Position numbers and translations under genes: made by a program
The notes under the pieces: generated by a model
Databases searched by the model: none
What the model was told of the DNA's origin: nothing
The model's input: only the letters and a program-made list of their open reading frames with translations
Shown: positions 1 to 8,495 of the stretch, one piece after another
Layout: the number at the start of each line of letters is the position of its first letter
How positions within the stretch are numbered: position 1 is the stretch's first letter
Assembly (NCBI RefSeq): GCF_900096975.1
Contig: NZ_FMYQ01000022.1
Location: forward strand, 1-64,000
Direction of reading: 5' to 3'
Source of the DNA: Paraburkholderia lycopersici
GTDB taxonomy: Bacteria; Pseudomonadota; Gammaproteobacteria; Burkholderiales; Burkholderiaceae
Length of the DNA stretch: 64,000 bases

Positions 1-2
1 CG

Positions 3-149
3 GTCCTCGAACCCGGCATGACGTTTCACTTCATGCCGGGCCTGTGGCTCGACGACTGGGGCCTCGAAATCACCGAAAGCATTCTGATAACCGAAGCCGG
101 CGTCGAGACCCTCTGCAACACGCCGCGCAAACTGTTCGTGAAGGCATAA
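3..149 (+). CDS. doeA: M24-family metallopeptidase, C-terminal end (DoeA-like ectoine hydrolase)
   Basis: Only the last 48 residues are in the window; the gene begins upstream. The segment contains EPGMTFHFMPGLW followed by LEITESILIT, the pattern seen at the end of creatinase/aminopeptidase-fold (M24) enzymes, where the Glu of the EITES stretch is a metal ligand. The wording of this tail is closest to what I know of DoeA, the ectoine hydrolase that opens the ectoine ring in ectoine catabolism, but a generic Xaa-Pro aminopeptidase cannot be excluded from 48 residues. The M24 assignment is firm; the DoeA assignment is inference. Confidence 0.65.
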   Translation, partial: VLEPGMTFHFMPGLWLDDWGLEITESILITEAGVETLCNTPRKLFVKA

Positions 150-283
150 GCCGACGCGAGCTTCGCAGATATGGCCGGCCGTCTCGATCTCGACGGCGTC
201 GCGGCGCGATCATGGGCCTGGTTCCCCGATCCGCCGCGGCGGGCGAGACGTCCATGCCCGATGCGCGCGCCAAAAACCCGAGC

Positions 284-308
284 AAAAAAAGCGGCCTCCG
301 AAGAGGCC
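284..308 (-). terminator. Rho-independent terminator of the DoxX gene
   Basis: Read on the minus strand: a perfect 6-bp stem GGCCTC/GAGGCC closed by a TTCG tetraloop, then GC and a run of seven T. It lies 63 bases beyond the DoxX stop codon and is oriented to end that transcript. Confidence 0.85.
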
Positions 309-370
309 AAAATTCAGGCAAAACGATATGCGACTGGACGGCGTATGGCGCCCTGTATCCTGTGTCGACC

Positions 371-784
371 TTACTTTCCGTCGACAGAGTAGCGACCCGG
401 GCCGGTCACTGCGAGAAGCAGCAGGCCACCGGCGATACTGACGTTCTTGTAGAAGTTAATCATCGCCATGTACTGGTCCATGCCCGTCAGCGCCCAGTAG
501 CGGTGGCCGATGAGTGCCGTGGCGACGGTGTAGACGGCGAAGATGATCGCAACGGGACGGGTGAAAAAGCCGATGGCAATCAGGAATCCGAATCCAAGCT
601 CGACGACCACGGCGATGATTGCGGACAGTGTGGGGAGCGGCGCGCCAACGGAAGCCATGTAACCGACGGTGCCGGCGAAGCCAGCCAGCTTCTGCCAGCC
701 GAACAGGACGAAGAGCACCATCATCAGAACGCGGGCAGCGAGGATGAAGCCATCGCGCTGATTGTCGAGAGAAAGATAACGCAT
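371..784 (-). CDS. DoxX family inner-membrane protein
   Basis: A 137-residue protein with four hydrophobic segments: about residues 13-33, a long central pair around 55-95, and 108-130. It has the FGWQKLAGFAGT and GFFTRPVAI signatures of the DoxX/SURF4 family. These small membrane proteins are often linked to redox or detoxification functions, but their reaction is usually unknown. The ATG at 784 was chosen because AAAGGA lies about 7 bases upstream on the minus strand and the protein then has normal family length; an open frame runs further upstream but is arginine-rich and non-family-like. A LysR gene on the same strand lies about 280 bases upstream. Confidence 0.85.
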   Translation of the reverse strand: MRYLSLDNQRDGFILAARVLMMVLFVLFGWQKLAGFAGTVGYMASVGAPLPTLSAIIAVVVELGFGFLIAIGFFTRPVAIIFAVYTVATALIGHRYWALTGMDQYMAMINFYKNVSIAGGLLLLAVTGPGRYSVDGK

Positions 785-1065
785 GATTGATTCCTTTAAC
801 CAGGTGGGATGCGATTCATCGCCGGACCCGCGTTGCACGCGAAGGCTTTGCAGCGTTATCGGGATCATCGGTGGGCCCTTGACGAGAACGGAACGCGTCA
901 TTGCCGGGCCTGCATCAATGGGACGAAGTTTTACGCAACCGACGCGTCGGATCAATCTGGTGACGGCGTATTCAGAGTCACGGAAAAGTTGACAATCGCG
1001 CTGCCCGGACCTTACCTTGCCGGCTCGCTGCGGAACGCGCTGTGAGTTGGGACACCCCGGAAGGG

Positions 1066-1983
1066 CTAATCGTGCCGGACGCGCTGGACGCGAGGCCGGA
1101 CGACCGTGCCGGCGAGGCGCTCCTGCAGGAACGAGAGGAACGTGCGCATGGCGAGCGAGCCCTGGCGATGCTGGGGATACACGGCACTCAGCCGTAGCGG
1201 CGGCGGGGCGAAGGACTCGAGGACAGGGATGAGCTTCCCGTCTTCGATCGCCGGGCCGACGATGAAGTAAGGCAGCAAGGCGATGCCGGAATCGGCCACG
1301 GCGGCGTCGCGCACCAGCTCGCCATTGTTGGCCACGAGCATTCCCTTGACGTCGCACATCTGGCGGTTTCCGTCGATCACGAACTCCCAGCCCGTCGTGC
1401 CTTCCTTGCCGTAGAGAAGGCACGTATGGCGCGCAAGGTCCCCCGGAGATGCAGGGACGCCGTATCGCTTCGCGTAGGCTGGGCTGCAGCAGGCGGTCAT
1501 CGGCAGGTCGCCGAGCGAGGCGGCGATGAGCGTGGAATCGGCAAGCGGGCCGATTCTCAATGCCAGGTCGAAGCCTTCGCCGATGAGGTCGGAGCGGCGG
1601 TCGCTCAGCTCGACGTTGAGCTGCACGCGGGGATGCAGCTTCATGAACTCGATAATCAGCGGCGACAGGTGGCGCGTGCCGAACGACAGCGGGGCGCTGA
1701 TGCGCAACGCGCCGTGCAGCACGCCATGCCGCTCGGAGATGGCTTCTTCGGCGTTGGAGACCGCTTCCAGAATGCGCTGCGCGTGGTCGTAGAACTCACG
1801 CCCCAGGTCCGTGACGGTGAGCTTGCGCGTGTTGCGGACCAGTAGCCGCACGCCAAGTGTCTCTTCCAGCGACGCCATGCGCCGGCTGACGTATTGCTTC
1901 GACTGCTGCAACTGGTCAGCCGCTGCGGTAAAGCTGCCTGCGTTGACCGTCGCGACGAAAATCCGCACATCTTCGAGTTGCAT
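1066..1983 (-). CDS. LysR-type transcriptional regulator
   Basis: A 305-residue LysR regulator. The N-terminal winged helix-turn-helix covers residues 1-60 (FVATVNAGSFTAAADQL, then RRMASLEETLGVRLLVR), followed by a substrate-binding domain from about residue 88. The sequence resembles the CrgA/DmlR-like group that often controls neighbouring oxidoreductases. A TTG nine bases further upstream could also start the frame; the ATG at 1983 is preferred. The LysR gene at 2149 is divergent, with a 165-base shared upstream region. The DoxX gene downstream on the same strand is a possible target (inference). Confidence 0.88.
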   Translation of the reverse strand: MQLEDVRIFVATVNAGSFTAAADQLQQSKQYVSRRMASLEETLGVRLLVRNTRKLTVTDLGREFYDHAQRILEAVSNAEEAISERHGVLHGALRISAPLSFGTRHLSPLIIEFMKLHPRVQLNVELSDRRSDLIGEGFDLALRIGPLADSTLIAASLGDLPMTACCSPAYAKRYGVPASPGDLARHTCLLYGKEGTTGWEFVIDGNRQMCDVKGMLVANNGELVRDAAVADSGIALLPYFIVGPAIEDGKLIPVLESFAPPPLRLSAVYPQHRQGSLAMRTFLSFLQERLAGTVVRPRVQRVRHD

Positions 1984-2148
1984 GATTGTCAACCAATTCG
2001 TGACTCAGAGTAGTCGCTATCATACTTGAAGCAACTTTGCATTGACGTAGACTCACTCACATCTTTAGCGATCCGACGAGTTGTCGTTACGACGCACCCG
2101 ACATTCTCGGCGGCACATTCCGTGGATTCACGGCGGTTTACGCAAACG

Positions 2149-3045
2149 ATGAGAGTCAAACACTACGATTCACTGCGAGCCCTGGCTGCGGTCTACAAGC
2201 ACCGGAGCTTCACGCGCGCCGCAAAGGCGGTGGGCGTTTCGACCGCGTCTCTCAGCCGCTGGATTGCGCAGCTCGAGGAAACGCTCGGAATACGCCTGAT
2301 TAACCGGAACACGCATAGCTTGTCGTTCACCACCACGGGCGAGCTATACGCTTCCAATGTCGCGCGCATTCTCGAATCGCTCGAAGAAACGGAGAAGCGC
2401 CTTGGGGACATGCCTGCCAAACCTCAAGGCACGCTGCGAATTGCTTCGCCCACGAACTTCGCCACGAGTGTCCTGGTCAAGAACATTTCGAGTTTTCGCG
2501 CCTTGTACAAGGACGTGAACGTCGAACTGTTCCTCGAAGATGGGGAGTACGACCTGATCGAGAACGGCTATGACGTCGGCGTCATACCGTTGTCCGTGAA
2601 CCGGTATTCGACGTTGATCACGCGCCCGCTCATACACGATGAGGTGGTGTTGTGCGCCGCGCCGTCGTACCTCGGAAAGCGCCGCAAACCCGCCCATCCG
2701 GCCGAGCTCAAAGCGCATGACATGCTGGCGACGCCGTGTGGCGACTTCGACCTTTCGTCTGCGGTGTTCGAGCGCGACGGAGAGCAGTTCGAGTTTCGGG
2801 CGGCGCCGTCGTTCGTTGCGGCCAACGTTGACGTGCTGCGAGACGCGGCACTGAACGGCATGGGCATCGGCGCTTTTCCAATGACGCTGGTTCGGCAGCA
2901 TTTGTCTGAAGGTACGCTGGTTCGCCTTCTGAGCGGATACGAACTGCCGTCTTCCAGATACCAGATTGCATATGCGAGTCGCGCGTTTCTGCCGGCAAAG
3001 GTTCGTACGTTCATCGACCATCTCGTAAGCAGGATCGAAACATAG
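2149..3045 (+). CDS. LysR-type transcriptional regulator
   Basis: A 298-residue LysR regulator. The HTH is at residues 5-60 (AVYKHRSFTRAAKAVGVSTASLSRW) and the effector domain begins near residue 90 (GTLRIASPTNFATSVLV). The frame is open for 41 codons upstream of 2149, but that stretch has no family similarity and 2149 gives standard LysR length, so the ATG there is used. It is divergent from the LysR gene ending at 1066, and is the last intact gene before a decayed IS region. No target can be named from the sequence. Confidence 0.88.
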   Translation: MRVKHYDSLRALAAVYKHRSFTRAAKAVGVSTASLSRWIAQLEETLGIRLINRNTHSLSFTTTGELYASNVARILESLEETEKRLGDMPAKPQGTLRIASPTNFATSVLVKNISSFRALYKDVNVELFLEDGEYDLIENGYDVGVIPLSVNRYSTLITRPLIHDEVVLCAAPSYLGKRRKPAHPAELKAHDMLATPCGDFDLSSAVFERDGEQFEFRAAPSFVAANVDVLRDAALNGMGIGAFPMTLVRQHLSEGTLVRLLSGYELPSSRYQIAYASRAFLPAKVRTFIDHLVSRIET

Positions 3046-3329
3046 GCCACTGCCTAGCGTCACGGCTTGCGTTCATATCGTTCGGACTGTTATGCGATGA
3101 GGATGGTCCGCTTTCAGCGATCAATAAATTAAGGAAGGTGTGCAAAAGCCCTGGCATTGATAGAGCTATGGGTCGGGTGTTCGTTAACCCCGGAGAAAAA
3201 AGCGTCTTTCATGGCCGGCCCAATTTATTGGGGGGCGGCGCGCACATCCCATCATGGTCTTGTTGTCAAAAGGGGGGACTCGAAAAAGGCCGAAAACAAT
3301 TGCTCAAACGGCTTCGTTTGCCAGTGCTC

Positions 3330-3682
3330 GCTTGGGGAACTGGACTGAGGCCATACATCTTTTGCCCGACCATACCGACTGTTTTCCAGAGAATCTCGAT
3401 CCCCTCGTCTTCTCGCCGGGAATCCGTGCAGATTCGCAAATCTGCTTGAGCGCAATCAACCCGTACCTACACGCCGGAACCACTTACTCCTCCGCCTTGG
3501 CCGCTGACAGGCTCCCGTCCCGGTACCGTTTGAGTCACTTGAATAACGTTCGGATTCACGTCGTGCTGACGTGCAATGATCGAAACGGACTCCTGCATCG
3601 AGCTCTCGTTTGCCAGATTCCGCTCCGCTGTTCAGCGCCGCCGACGCTCCGGCACCGTCAACACCAACCTCACCTCCCGCAT
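3330..3682 (-). pseudogene. Remnant of IS3-family (IS2-type) OrfA transposase
   Basis: On the minus strand, starting at 3682, the reading begins MREVRLVLTVPERRRR and then hits a stop. In another frame it continues with LANESSMQESVSIIARQHDV, then ALKQICESARIPGEKTR, and the nucleotides continue to match the region that normally encodes EYGRAKKW. These blocks occur in the same order in IS2/InsC-type OrfA proteins (HTH, then KQIRELQRLLGKKT). Several frameshifts and stops separate them, so the gene is dead. No orfB or terminal inverted repeats were found beside it. This is recognition by eye; a translated search would confirm the subgroup. Confidence 0.7.
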
Positions 3683-3917
3683 GGTGTTAGTCGAAAAAGC
3701 AGCCTTATGCTGCATTGCTCCCTCTCTGTGGAGCGATTTTCGGGGTTCATGGCACGACTGCAACCGTGCGATGTTGCGACGGAGGTCTGCTCATCCATCC
3801 ATCACTGGGTGCAGACTTTCTGCAAGGGGCCGCAGGGTAGAGCTAATCGCACCGTAGTTTGTTGTTTCATACCGCAAGGGCAATGCGGGTTGCAAGGATG
3901 ATACGGTGGATGCTTAA

Positions 3918-4088
3918 GCAATTTGTGAAGCCGCCGCGCGGTCCACTGTGCGCTTCGGCGAAATCAAGACGATGGGGCAACAGGGCATTGCCGCATTTTG
4001 TCGCATGCGCCAGGTTTGGCTAGAAGAGTGCACCGGTCTCATCGATCGCCTGCGCGGCCCGCAAGTGGAATTTAGGATCGCAATACCC
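3918..4088 (+). pseudogene. Fragment of an IS110-family transposase
   Basis: The frame from 3918 reads AICEAAARSTVRFGEIKT, then MGQQGIAAFCRMRQVWLEE and LIDRLRGPQVEFRIAIPRR. This matches the conserved stretch of IS110 (DEDD) transposases running from the DAxAICEAA block through the IKT-EQQ block to the RxxL-NRIRGLLAEFG block. A stop immediately precedes it and the similarity fades after about 4088, so only about 57 codons of a roughly 330-residue protein survive. It lies some 235 bases from the IS2-type remnant; both mark an old insertion hot spot upstream of the pilus operon. Confidence 0.7.
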
Positions 4089-4834
4089 CGACGAATCGAG
4101 GCGTCAGGACGGTCCGCCGCACGGACCGATTGTCTGGATCGTTCCAGGACATGCAAGTTGAAATGTTCCGCATGCTTAACGCAATGCCATTGTCCGGATG
4201 AAGCACTGCTGAGTGGTTGGCACTCTAGCCCGAGCCCGATGCGCTTGCAGGCTGATTGCAGGTGAGCAACGCATCGCGTTGCTATCGTGCTGCAGCGTGG
4301 AGTTGTCAAAATGACACTGCTCCGAAGATACTTGCAGGTGTTTCGAGGGACGGATCCATTTGCGAACCAGAGGAATTTCCCCGAATGTTTTTTATTTTCT
4401 TTCCGCGCAAACGTTTGGCCATTAGTTGTTATGCAAGTGCTGAATTTGCGAAGTCGAGTACGAATTTCTTTGCATGCGATGACGCCACGCTGATCCGCCT
4501 CTTTTTTTGATTCACTTTTCGATAATGGCTGAGTGCAAACGTTTGGCCTTTAATAGTCGCGCGAAAAATCTGTATTCCATGAGATCGCTGTAAATTTCAG
4601 TGATGAATTACTGGTGTACGTCTCTTAAAGTTTTTCTCGATATGGCCGTTAAGTTTCCAGGCGGTTAAAGCGCGCCACAAGTCTGGCAGAATTTGATGAG
4701 CCGAATTGAGCGGGCTTTTCTCGTCTTTTCCACCCGGTGAAATCCAGTTCGCGCAGCTATGATGCCGGTTCGTGGAATCCACAGCGACCGGGAGATCCGG
4801 GCGATCGACCAACGTTTTTTTTTTGAGGCGCAAT
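4089..4834. other. Gene-free region upstream of the pilus operon
   Basis: About 745 bases with no convincing coding sequence. It becomes noticeably AT-richer between about 4380 and 4640 than the rest of the window. It presumably contains the promoter and leader of the Flp/Tad operon. The only clear structural feature is the ten-T run just before the pilin ribosome-binding site, listed separately. Confidence 0.5.
4815..4824 (+). repeat. T10 homopolymer in the pilin leader
   Basis: Ten consecutive T occupy 4815-4824, immediately before the GAGG ribosome-binding site of the Flp pilin gene (start codon at 4835). Runs of this length are prone to slippage and are unusual in a GC-rich genome; the position could affect leader length or translation of the pilin. 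Confidence 0.8.
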
Positions 4835-5017
4835 ATGAAAATTCGTCAATTCGTCAAGAAATTCGTGCGCGACGAACGCGGTGTGACCGCGCTGGAGTAC
4901 GCGATTCTGGCAGGAGTCATCGTTGCAGCGGTTGCTGTCGGTGTCGGCTATCTGTCGACCGCACTCAAGAGTGGCTTCGGCTCGCTGAGCAACCAGATCA
5001 GCAGCGCGACTTCCTGA
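4835..5017 (+). CDS. flp: Flp/Fap-type pilin (major Tad pilin)
   Basis: A 60-residue prepilin. A short basic leader ends at RDERG, followed by VTALEYAILAGVIVAAVAVG. This gives the Gly/x cleavage site, Glu at +5 and adjacent Tyr that define Flp pilins, and a single hydrophobic segment for assembly. The start at 4835 is set by GAGG seven bases upstream and gives the usual family length. It is the first gene of a full Tad operon; TadV just downstream should remove the leader. The mature pilin would form bundled surface fibres for adhesion and biofilm. Confidence 0.95.
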   Translation: MKIRQFVKKFVRDERGVTALEYAILAGVIVAAVAVGVGYLSTALKSGFGSLSNQISSATS

Positions 5018-5075
5018 TCCGGTTGAAATTCCCCCGAGTTTCGCGCATATGGCGTGAGCTCAATGAGAGGTGGCG

Positions 5076-5603
5076 ATGTCTTTGCTTTCACTCGTAGTCC
5101 GGCTGGCGGCGATGGGGACGCTGGGTTGGCTTGCCGTGACGGATGTACGCGACCGCCGTTTGCCCAACAAGGGCGTACTGGCGGTCGCCATACTGTTTTT
5201 TACCGATGCGGCATTGGCGCACATGTCCTTGTCGGAGACGGGCGGGCATGTGCTGGTTGCAGCGGTAGCAGCCGTGCTGTGCGTTGGCCTCTATCTGATG
5301 AACATGCTGGGCGGAGGCGACGTCAAGCTGATTGCGGCGCTCGCCTTGTGGGTCGGCACCAACCTGCTGGTCGCTACGTCGACGCTGATGCTGGTTGCCG
5401 TGACCGGGTTGTTCATTGCCCTGCTTGGCCTCGCGACACGTCGACTTGATCCTGCTGCGTGCTTCGGACCCATGCGTGGTCTCGCATTCTTTTCCTGTCG
5501 GCGCGGAGTGCCATATGGAGTCGCGCTTGCGGCGGGCGGCAGCGCGGCAATTCTGTTACCGCTCTGGTTGCCCGGGGCGATAGCGCATTTCGTGATGCAT
5601 TAG
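5076..5603 (+). CDS. tadV: TadV/CpaA A24 prepilin peptidase
   Basis: A 175-residue polytopic membrane protein. It carries the two aspartates of A24 peptidases, in TDVRDRRLPN near residue 23 and GGGDVK near residue 84. It lacks the N-methylation domain of PilD, which is normal for TadV. It should process the Flp pilin and the TadE/TadF pseudopilins at the inner membrane. ATG 5076 is preferred over GTG 5070 because GAGAGG at 5065-5070 then sits five bases before the start. Confidence 0.93.
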   Translation: MSLLSLVVRLAAMGTLGWLAVTDVRDRRLPNKGVLAVAILFFTDAALAHMSLSETGGHVLVAAVAAVLCVGLYLMNMLGGGDVKLIAALALWVGTNLLVATSTLMLVAVTGLFIALLGLATRRLDPAACFGPMRGLAFFSCRRGVPYGVALAAGGSAAILLPLWLPGAIAHFVMH

Positions 5604-5629
5604 AGAACGACTTCGGGCCTTTGCTTTAT

Positions 5630-6577
5630 ATGTCCAAGATAATAAAACTGGCAGTCCTCCTGGTGGGGGCACTGCTTGTTGCGTTGATGGTGCGTTTCGT
5701 CGTCAAGGCAATGACCACTCCGCACAGTCAGCAGCCGCCCGCTACGAAACGTGTGCGCGTGGCGGCCGCCGATCTTCCCGCCGGCCTGCTGCTGCGAGAC
5801 GCCGATCTCGCCTGGAAGGAGATGCCGGCGGCCAGCGTGCGGGCCGGTGCGCAGCTGGAGGGCGATACGGCCAATGCAATCGAGCTGAAAGGTGCGTTGC
5901 TGCGTCAAGCCGTGTCGGCCGGTCAGCCCGTCTTGTCCGACGAAGTCATCTTGCCGGGCGACCCGGGCTTCCTGGCCGCCACGCTCAAGCCGGGCATGCG
6001 GGCGGTATCGGTTGCGATTGACGAGGTCTCGGGCAATGCGGGCCTGATCGAGCCGGGCGACTATGTCGACCTGTTGCTGACCCAGCAGATGAGCGGCCGT
6101 ACCGACGAGCCGGCGCTCGCTGTGTCGAGCGAAACCATCGTCCAGCATGTGCGCGTGCTGGCCGTCGGTTCAGTCATTCAGCGTCCGAAGACGGATGGCA
6201 ATACACCCGATGCGGGCAACCGGGCGCGTACCGTCACCCTGGAAGTTACGCCGGAGAGGGCCGAGGTCGTGTCCGTGGCGGCCCGGCTCGGTAGTTTGTC
6301 GCTGGCCCTGCGCAGCTTCGCCGTGGCCAGCCGCAATCCCGGCACCGATTCCGCCGACGCAGCTTCCGCTCCGCCCGCGCCCGTCTGGGCCGGCGATATC
6401 TCTCGCGCCGTGCGCGCGCTACCGCGACCGGCGGGCAACAAGTCGCAGGCTGTCGCCACAGGCCAGGCCGTGATGATTTATCGCGGTTCGCAAAAAAATC
6501 TGGCTGAGGACTCGACTGTGCCGCTACGCGCCGGTGGTCAAGTGCCTCCGCTTCCGACGCAGCCCTTGCCGCAATAA
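5630..6577 (+). CDS. cpaB: Flp pilus assembly protein CpaB/RcpC
   Basis: A 315-residue protein with an N-terminal membrane anchor (residues 4-26) and a SAF domain (VRVAAADLPAGLLLRDADLAWKEMP at about 42-66, written here in parts as VRVAAADLPAG and LLRDADLAW). A periplasmic region follows, including GLIEPGDYVDLLLTQ. CpaB/RcpC proteins are periplasmic partners of the Tad secretin. The frame is open further upstream inside tadV, but 5630 is the first ATG giving a normal membrane-anchored N-terminus. The tail is proline-rich (PPLPTQPLPQ) and may be flexible. Confidence 0.9.
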   Translation: MSKIIKLAVLLVGALLVALMVRFVVKAMTTPHSQQPPATKRVRVAAADLPAGLLLRDADLAWKEMPAASVRAGAQLEGDTANAIELKGALLRQAVSAGQPVLSDEVILPGDPGFLAATLKPGMRAVSVAIDEVSGNAGLIEPGDYVDLLLTQQMSGRTDEPALAVSSETIVQHVRVLAVGSVIQRPKTDGNTPDAGNRARTVTLEVTPERAEVVSVAARLGSLSLALRSFAVASRNPGTDSADAASAPPAPVWAGDISRAVRALPRPAGNKSQAVATGQAVMIYRGSQKNLAEDSTVPLRAGGQVPPLPTQPLPQ

Positions 6578-6581
6578 GAAC

Positions 6582-8072
6582 ATGAAACCAATTTATCTAT
6601 CCAGGGTGGGGTCAAGCAGGTGGCCTGCGGTGGCGTGCACGGCGGTATTGGCAGTCGGGCTGGCAATGGCTGTCGGCGCGCAAGCGCAAACAAGCCGGCC
6701 TGCATCGGTGTACGGGGGGCGGAAGGCCGAACCCGTCTCCGCGAGTACGCGTGCTGCTGCCGGCGGTAGCGTAAGCGTGACGGCTGGCCAGGAAGTGCTC
6801 GTGCGCCTCGATCAGGATGCCAGTTCGGTTTTCGTGGCCGATCCGGAGGTAGCCGACGTGCACATGCCGACCCCGCGCACGCTGGTGCTGCTCGGCAAGA
6901 AGCCCGGTACGACGACGCTGTTCGCACTGACGGCGAACGGCGCGCAGTTGCTCAAGCGCAGCGTTCTGGTCGGCGCCGATCTGGACACGTTGCGCCGCAT
7001 GATGTCGGCGCGTTTCCCTGACGCCAATCTGCGGATCGACGCCGGGGCGGGTTCGCTGCAGGTCTCGGGCGAAGTGTCGGGTTCGGATGTCGCCGATGCC
7101 GTGGTGCAGATGATCACGCCGTACCTGGCGGAAAAGCAGGTGCTCGTGAATCGCATGACGATCGCGCGTCCGTTGCAGGTGCAGCTACGCGTGCGCATGA
7201 CCGAGGTCGACCGTACCGTCACACAGCAACTGGGCGTGAACTGGCAATCGCTCGGCTCCGCCGGCAACTGGTATACGGGGCTGTTCAACGGCCGCGGTAT
7301 TTACACTACGAGCAGCACCAGTAGCAGCGGCACGGCGGTCAGTCTGGCGTCGAACGGCGCGTTCTCGTTGCTGACCGGTTTCGTGACGAAACACTGGGAC
7401 ATCCAGATGTTGCTGGACGCGCTGAATCAGGAAGGATTGCTGACGATGCTGGCCGAGCCGAATCTCGTCGCATTGTCGGGGCAGACGGCCAGTTTCCTCG
7501 CGGGCGGCGAGTACCCGATTCCGGTTTCGCAGACCAACGGCGCAATCGACGTCGAATTCAAGCAGTTCGGCGTGAAGCTGGACTTCACGCCGACCGTGCT
7601 CAACGACCGCCGGATCAGCCTCAAGGTCCGGCCCGAAGTGAGCCAGATCGATTCGTCAGTCAGCATCAGCACCGGCGGCATCACGATTCCGGGCCTCAGC
7701 GTTCGAAGCGCGAATACCACGGTCGAACTCGCCAGCGGTCAGAGCTTTGCCATTGCGGGGCTGCTGCAAAACAACATGAGCAACACCATTACGCAGATAC
7801 CCGGCCTCGGTTCGATACCGGTACTGGGCAAGCTGTTTTCGTCGAGCAACTACCAGAACAACAAGACCGAGCTGGTCATCATCGTGACGCCGTATCTGGT
7901 CGAGCCGACCAGTCCGGACAAGCTGCATGACGCGCTGGATTCGGTCATGCGGCCGGTGGGCGACATCGAATACAGCTTCGAGCACGCGTACGGCTCGAAG
8001 GGCGCCAGGGCGGCCGACGGGAACGCGGACGGCCAGCCGCGTCTGGTGGGCCGGGCCGGATACGTTTATTGA
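6582..8072 (+). CDS. rcpA: Tad secretin RcpA/CpaC (outer-membrane channel)
   Basis: A 496-residue type II/III-like secretin. A signal peptide ends near AVGAQAQ (about residue 35). Next come an N-terminal pilus-specific domain (VLVRLDQDASSVFVADPEVAD), a BON-like segment (RIDAGAGSLQVSGEV) and the secretin C-domain. The C-domain shows the usual GGEYPIPV block and the IPGLGSIPVLGKLF block, followed by TELVIIVTPYLV. It should form the outer-membrane pore through which the Flp pilus exits. The start at 6582 lies four bases after the cpaB stop. Confidence 0.95.
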   Translation: MKPIYLSRVGSSRWPAVACTAVLAVGLAMAVGAQAQTSRPASVYGGRKAEPVSASTRAAAGGSVSVTAGQEVLVRLDQDASSVFVADPEVADVHMPTPRTLVLLGKKPGTTTLFALTANGAQLLKRSVLVGADLDTLRRMMSARFPDANLRIDAGAGSLQVSGEVSGSDVADAVVQMITPYLAEKQVLVNRMTIARPLQVQLRVRMTEVDRTVTQQLGVNWQSLGSAGNWYTGLFNGRGIYTTSSTSSSGTAVSLASNGAFSLLTGFVTKHWDIQMLLDALNQEGLLTMLAEPNLVALSGQTASFLAGGEYPIPVSQTNGAIDVEFKQFGVKLDFTPTVLNDRRISLKVRPEVSQIDSSVSISTGGITIPGLSVRSANTTVELASGQSFAIAGLLQNNMSNTITQIPGLGSIPVLGKLFSSSNYQNNKTELVIIVTPYLVEPTSPDKLHDALDSVMRPVGDIEYSFEHAYGSKGARAADGNADGQPRLVGRAGYVY

Positions 8073-8083
8073 CTGGAGCGACC

Positions 8084-8458
8084 ATGACAATGCGATTGAG
8101 GATCCTGTTTGCTCCGTTCGTTTTGCTTGCCACGCTGCTGGGCGGGTGTATTCATCCCCCGTTCGACATGCCTGACGCCTCGATAATCCGCGACAACGAC
8201 GGCGTGGCCGTGTCGCCGGATTGCAGGCAGCTTGCCGTGCGGTCCGGGCTCACCGACGCCGGTTTGAAGCAGCCCGCGGTGGCATGGGGCTGTGCGACCT
8301 ACTCGAATCTGGCCGCACAGGTCGCGAATCCGCGCGACCTGGAGCAGCCTGCACCCGTCGGGCCGGCCGATGCTGCGGTAGCAGCCAATGCGATGCGCCG
8401 TTACGAGCAGGACAAGGTCACGCCGCTCGACAAGCAATCTTCGCGCGACGCAAAGTAA
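8084..8458 (+). CDS. CpaD/TadX-like pilus lipoprotein
   Basis: A 124-residue protein with a type II signal peptide and lipobox (LATLLGGC, Cys at residue 22), so it is probably anchored to the outer membrane. Its place between secretin and TadZ matches the small lipoproteins (CpaD/RcpB-like) that help secretin assembly or stability. The sequence itself is poorly conserved, so the assignment rests mainly on the lipobox and synteny. ATG 8084 is preferred because GGAG lies seven bases upstream. Confidence 0.75.
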   Translation: MTMRLRILFAPFVLLATLLGGCIHPPFDMPDASIIRDNDGVAVSPDCRQLAVRSGLTDAGLKQPAVAWGCATYSNLAAQVANPRDLEQPAPVGPADAAVAANAMRRYEQDKVTPLDKQSSRDAK

Positions 8459-8495
8459 CGAACCGTCTGAACCCACATCGCCCCCCGGATTTCAC

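Noticed and set aside
44..790. Long plus-strand open frame opposite the DoxX gene
   Set aside because: Composition is that of an antisense shadow; the DoxX reading on the other strand has clear family features.
785..1423. Upstream extension of the DoxX reading frame (an additional 200 or so residues)
   Set aside because: The extra residues are arginine/proline-rich shadow coding opposite the LysR gene, and a ribosome site fits the internal ATG at 784.
3254..3901. 215-residue open frame on the plus strand in the IS graveyard
   Set aside because: No protein-like pattern; the opposite strand carries ordered IS2-type OrfA blocks instead.
3914..4309. Minus-strand open frame opposite the IS110 fragment
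   Set aside because: The plus strand shows the IS110 transposase blocks; the minus reading is a shadow.
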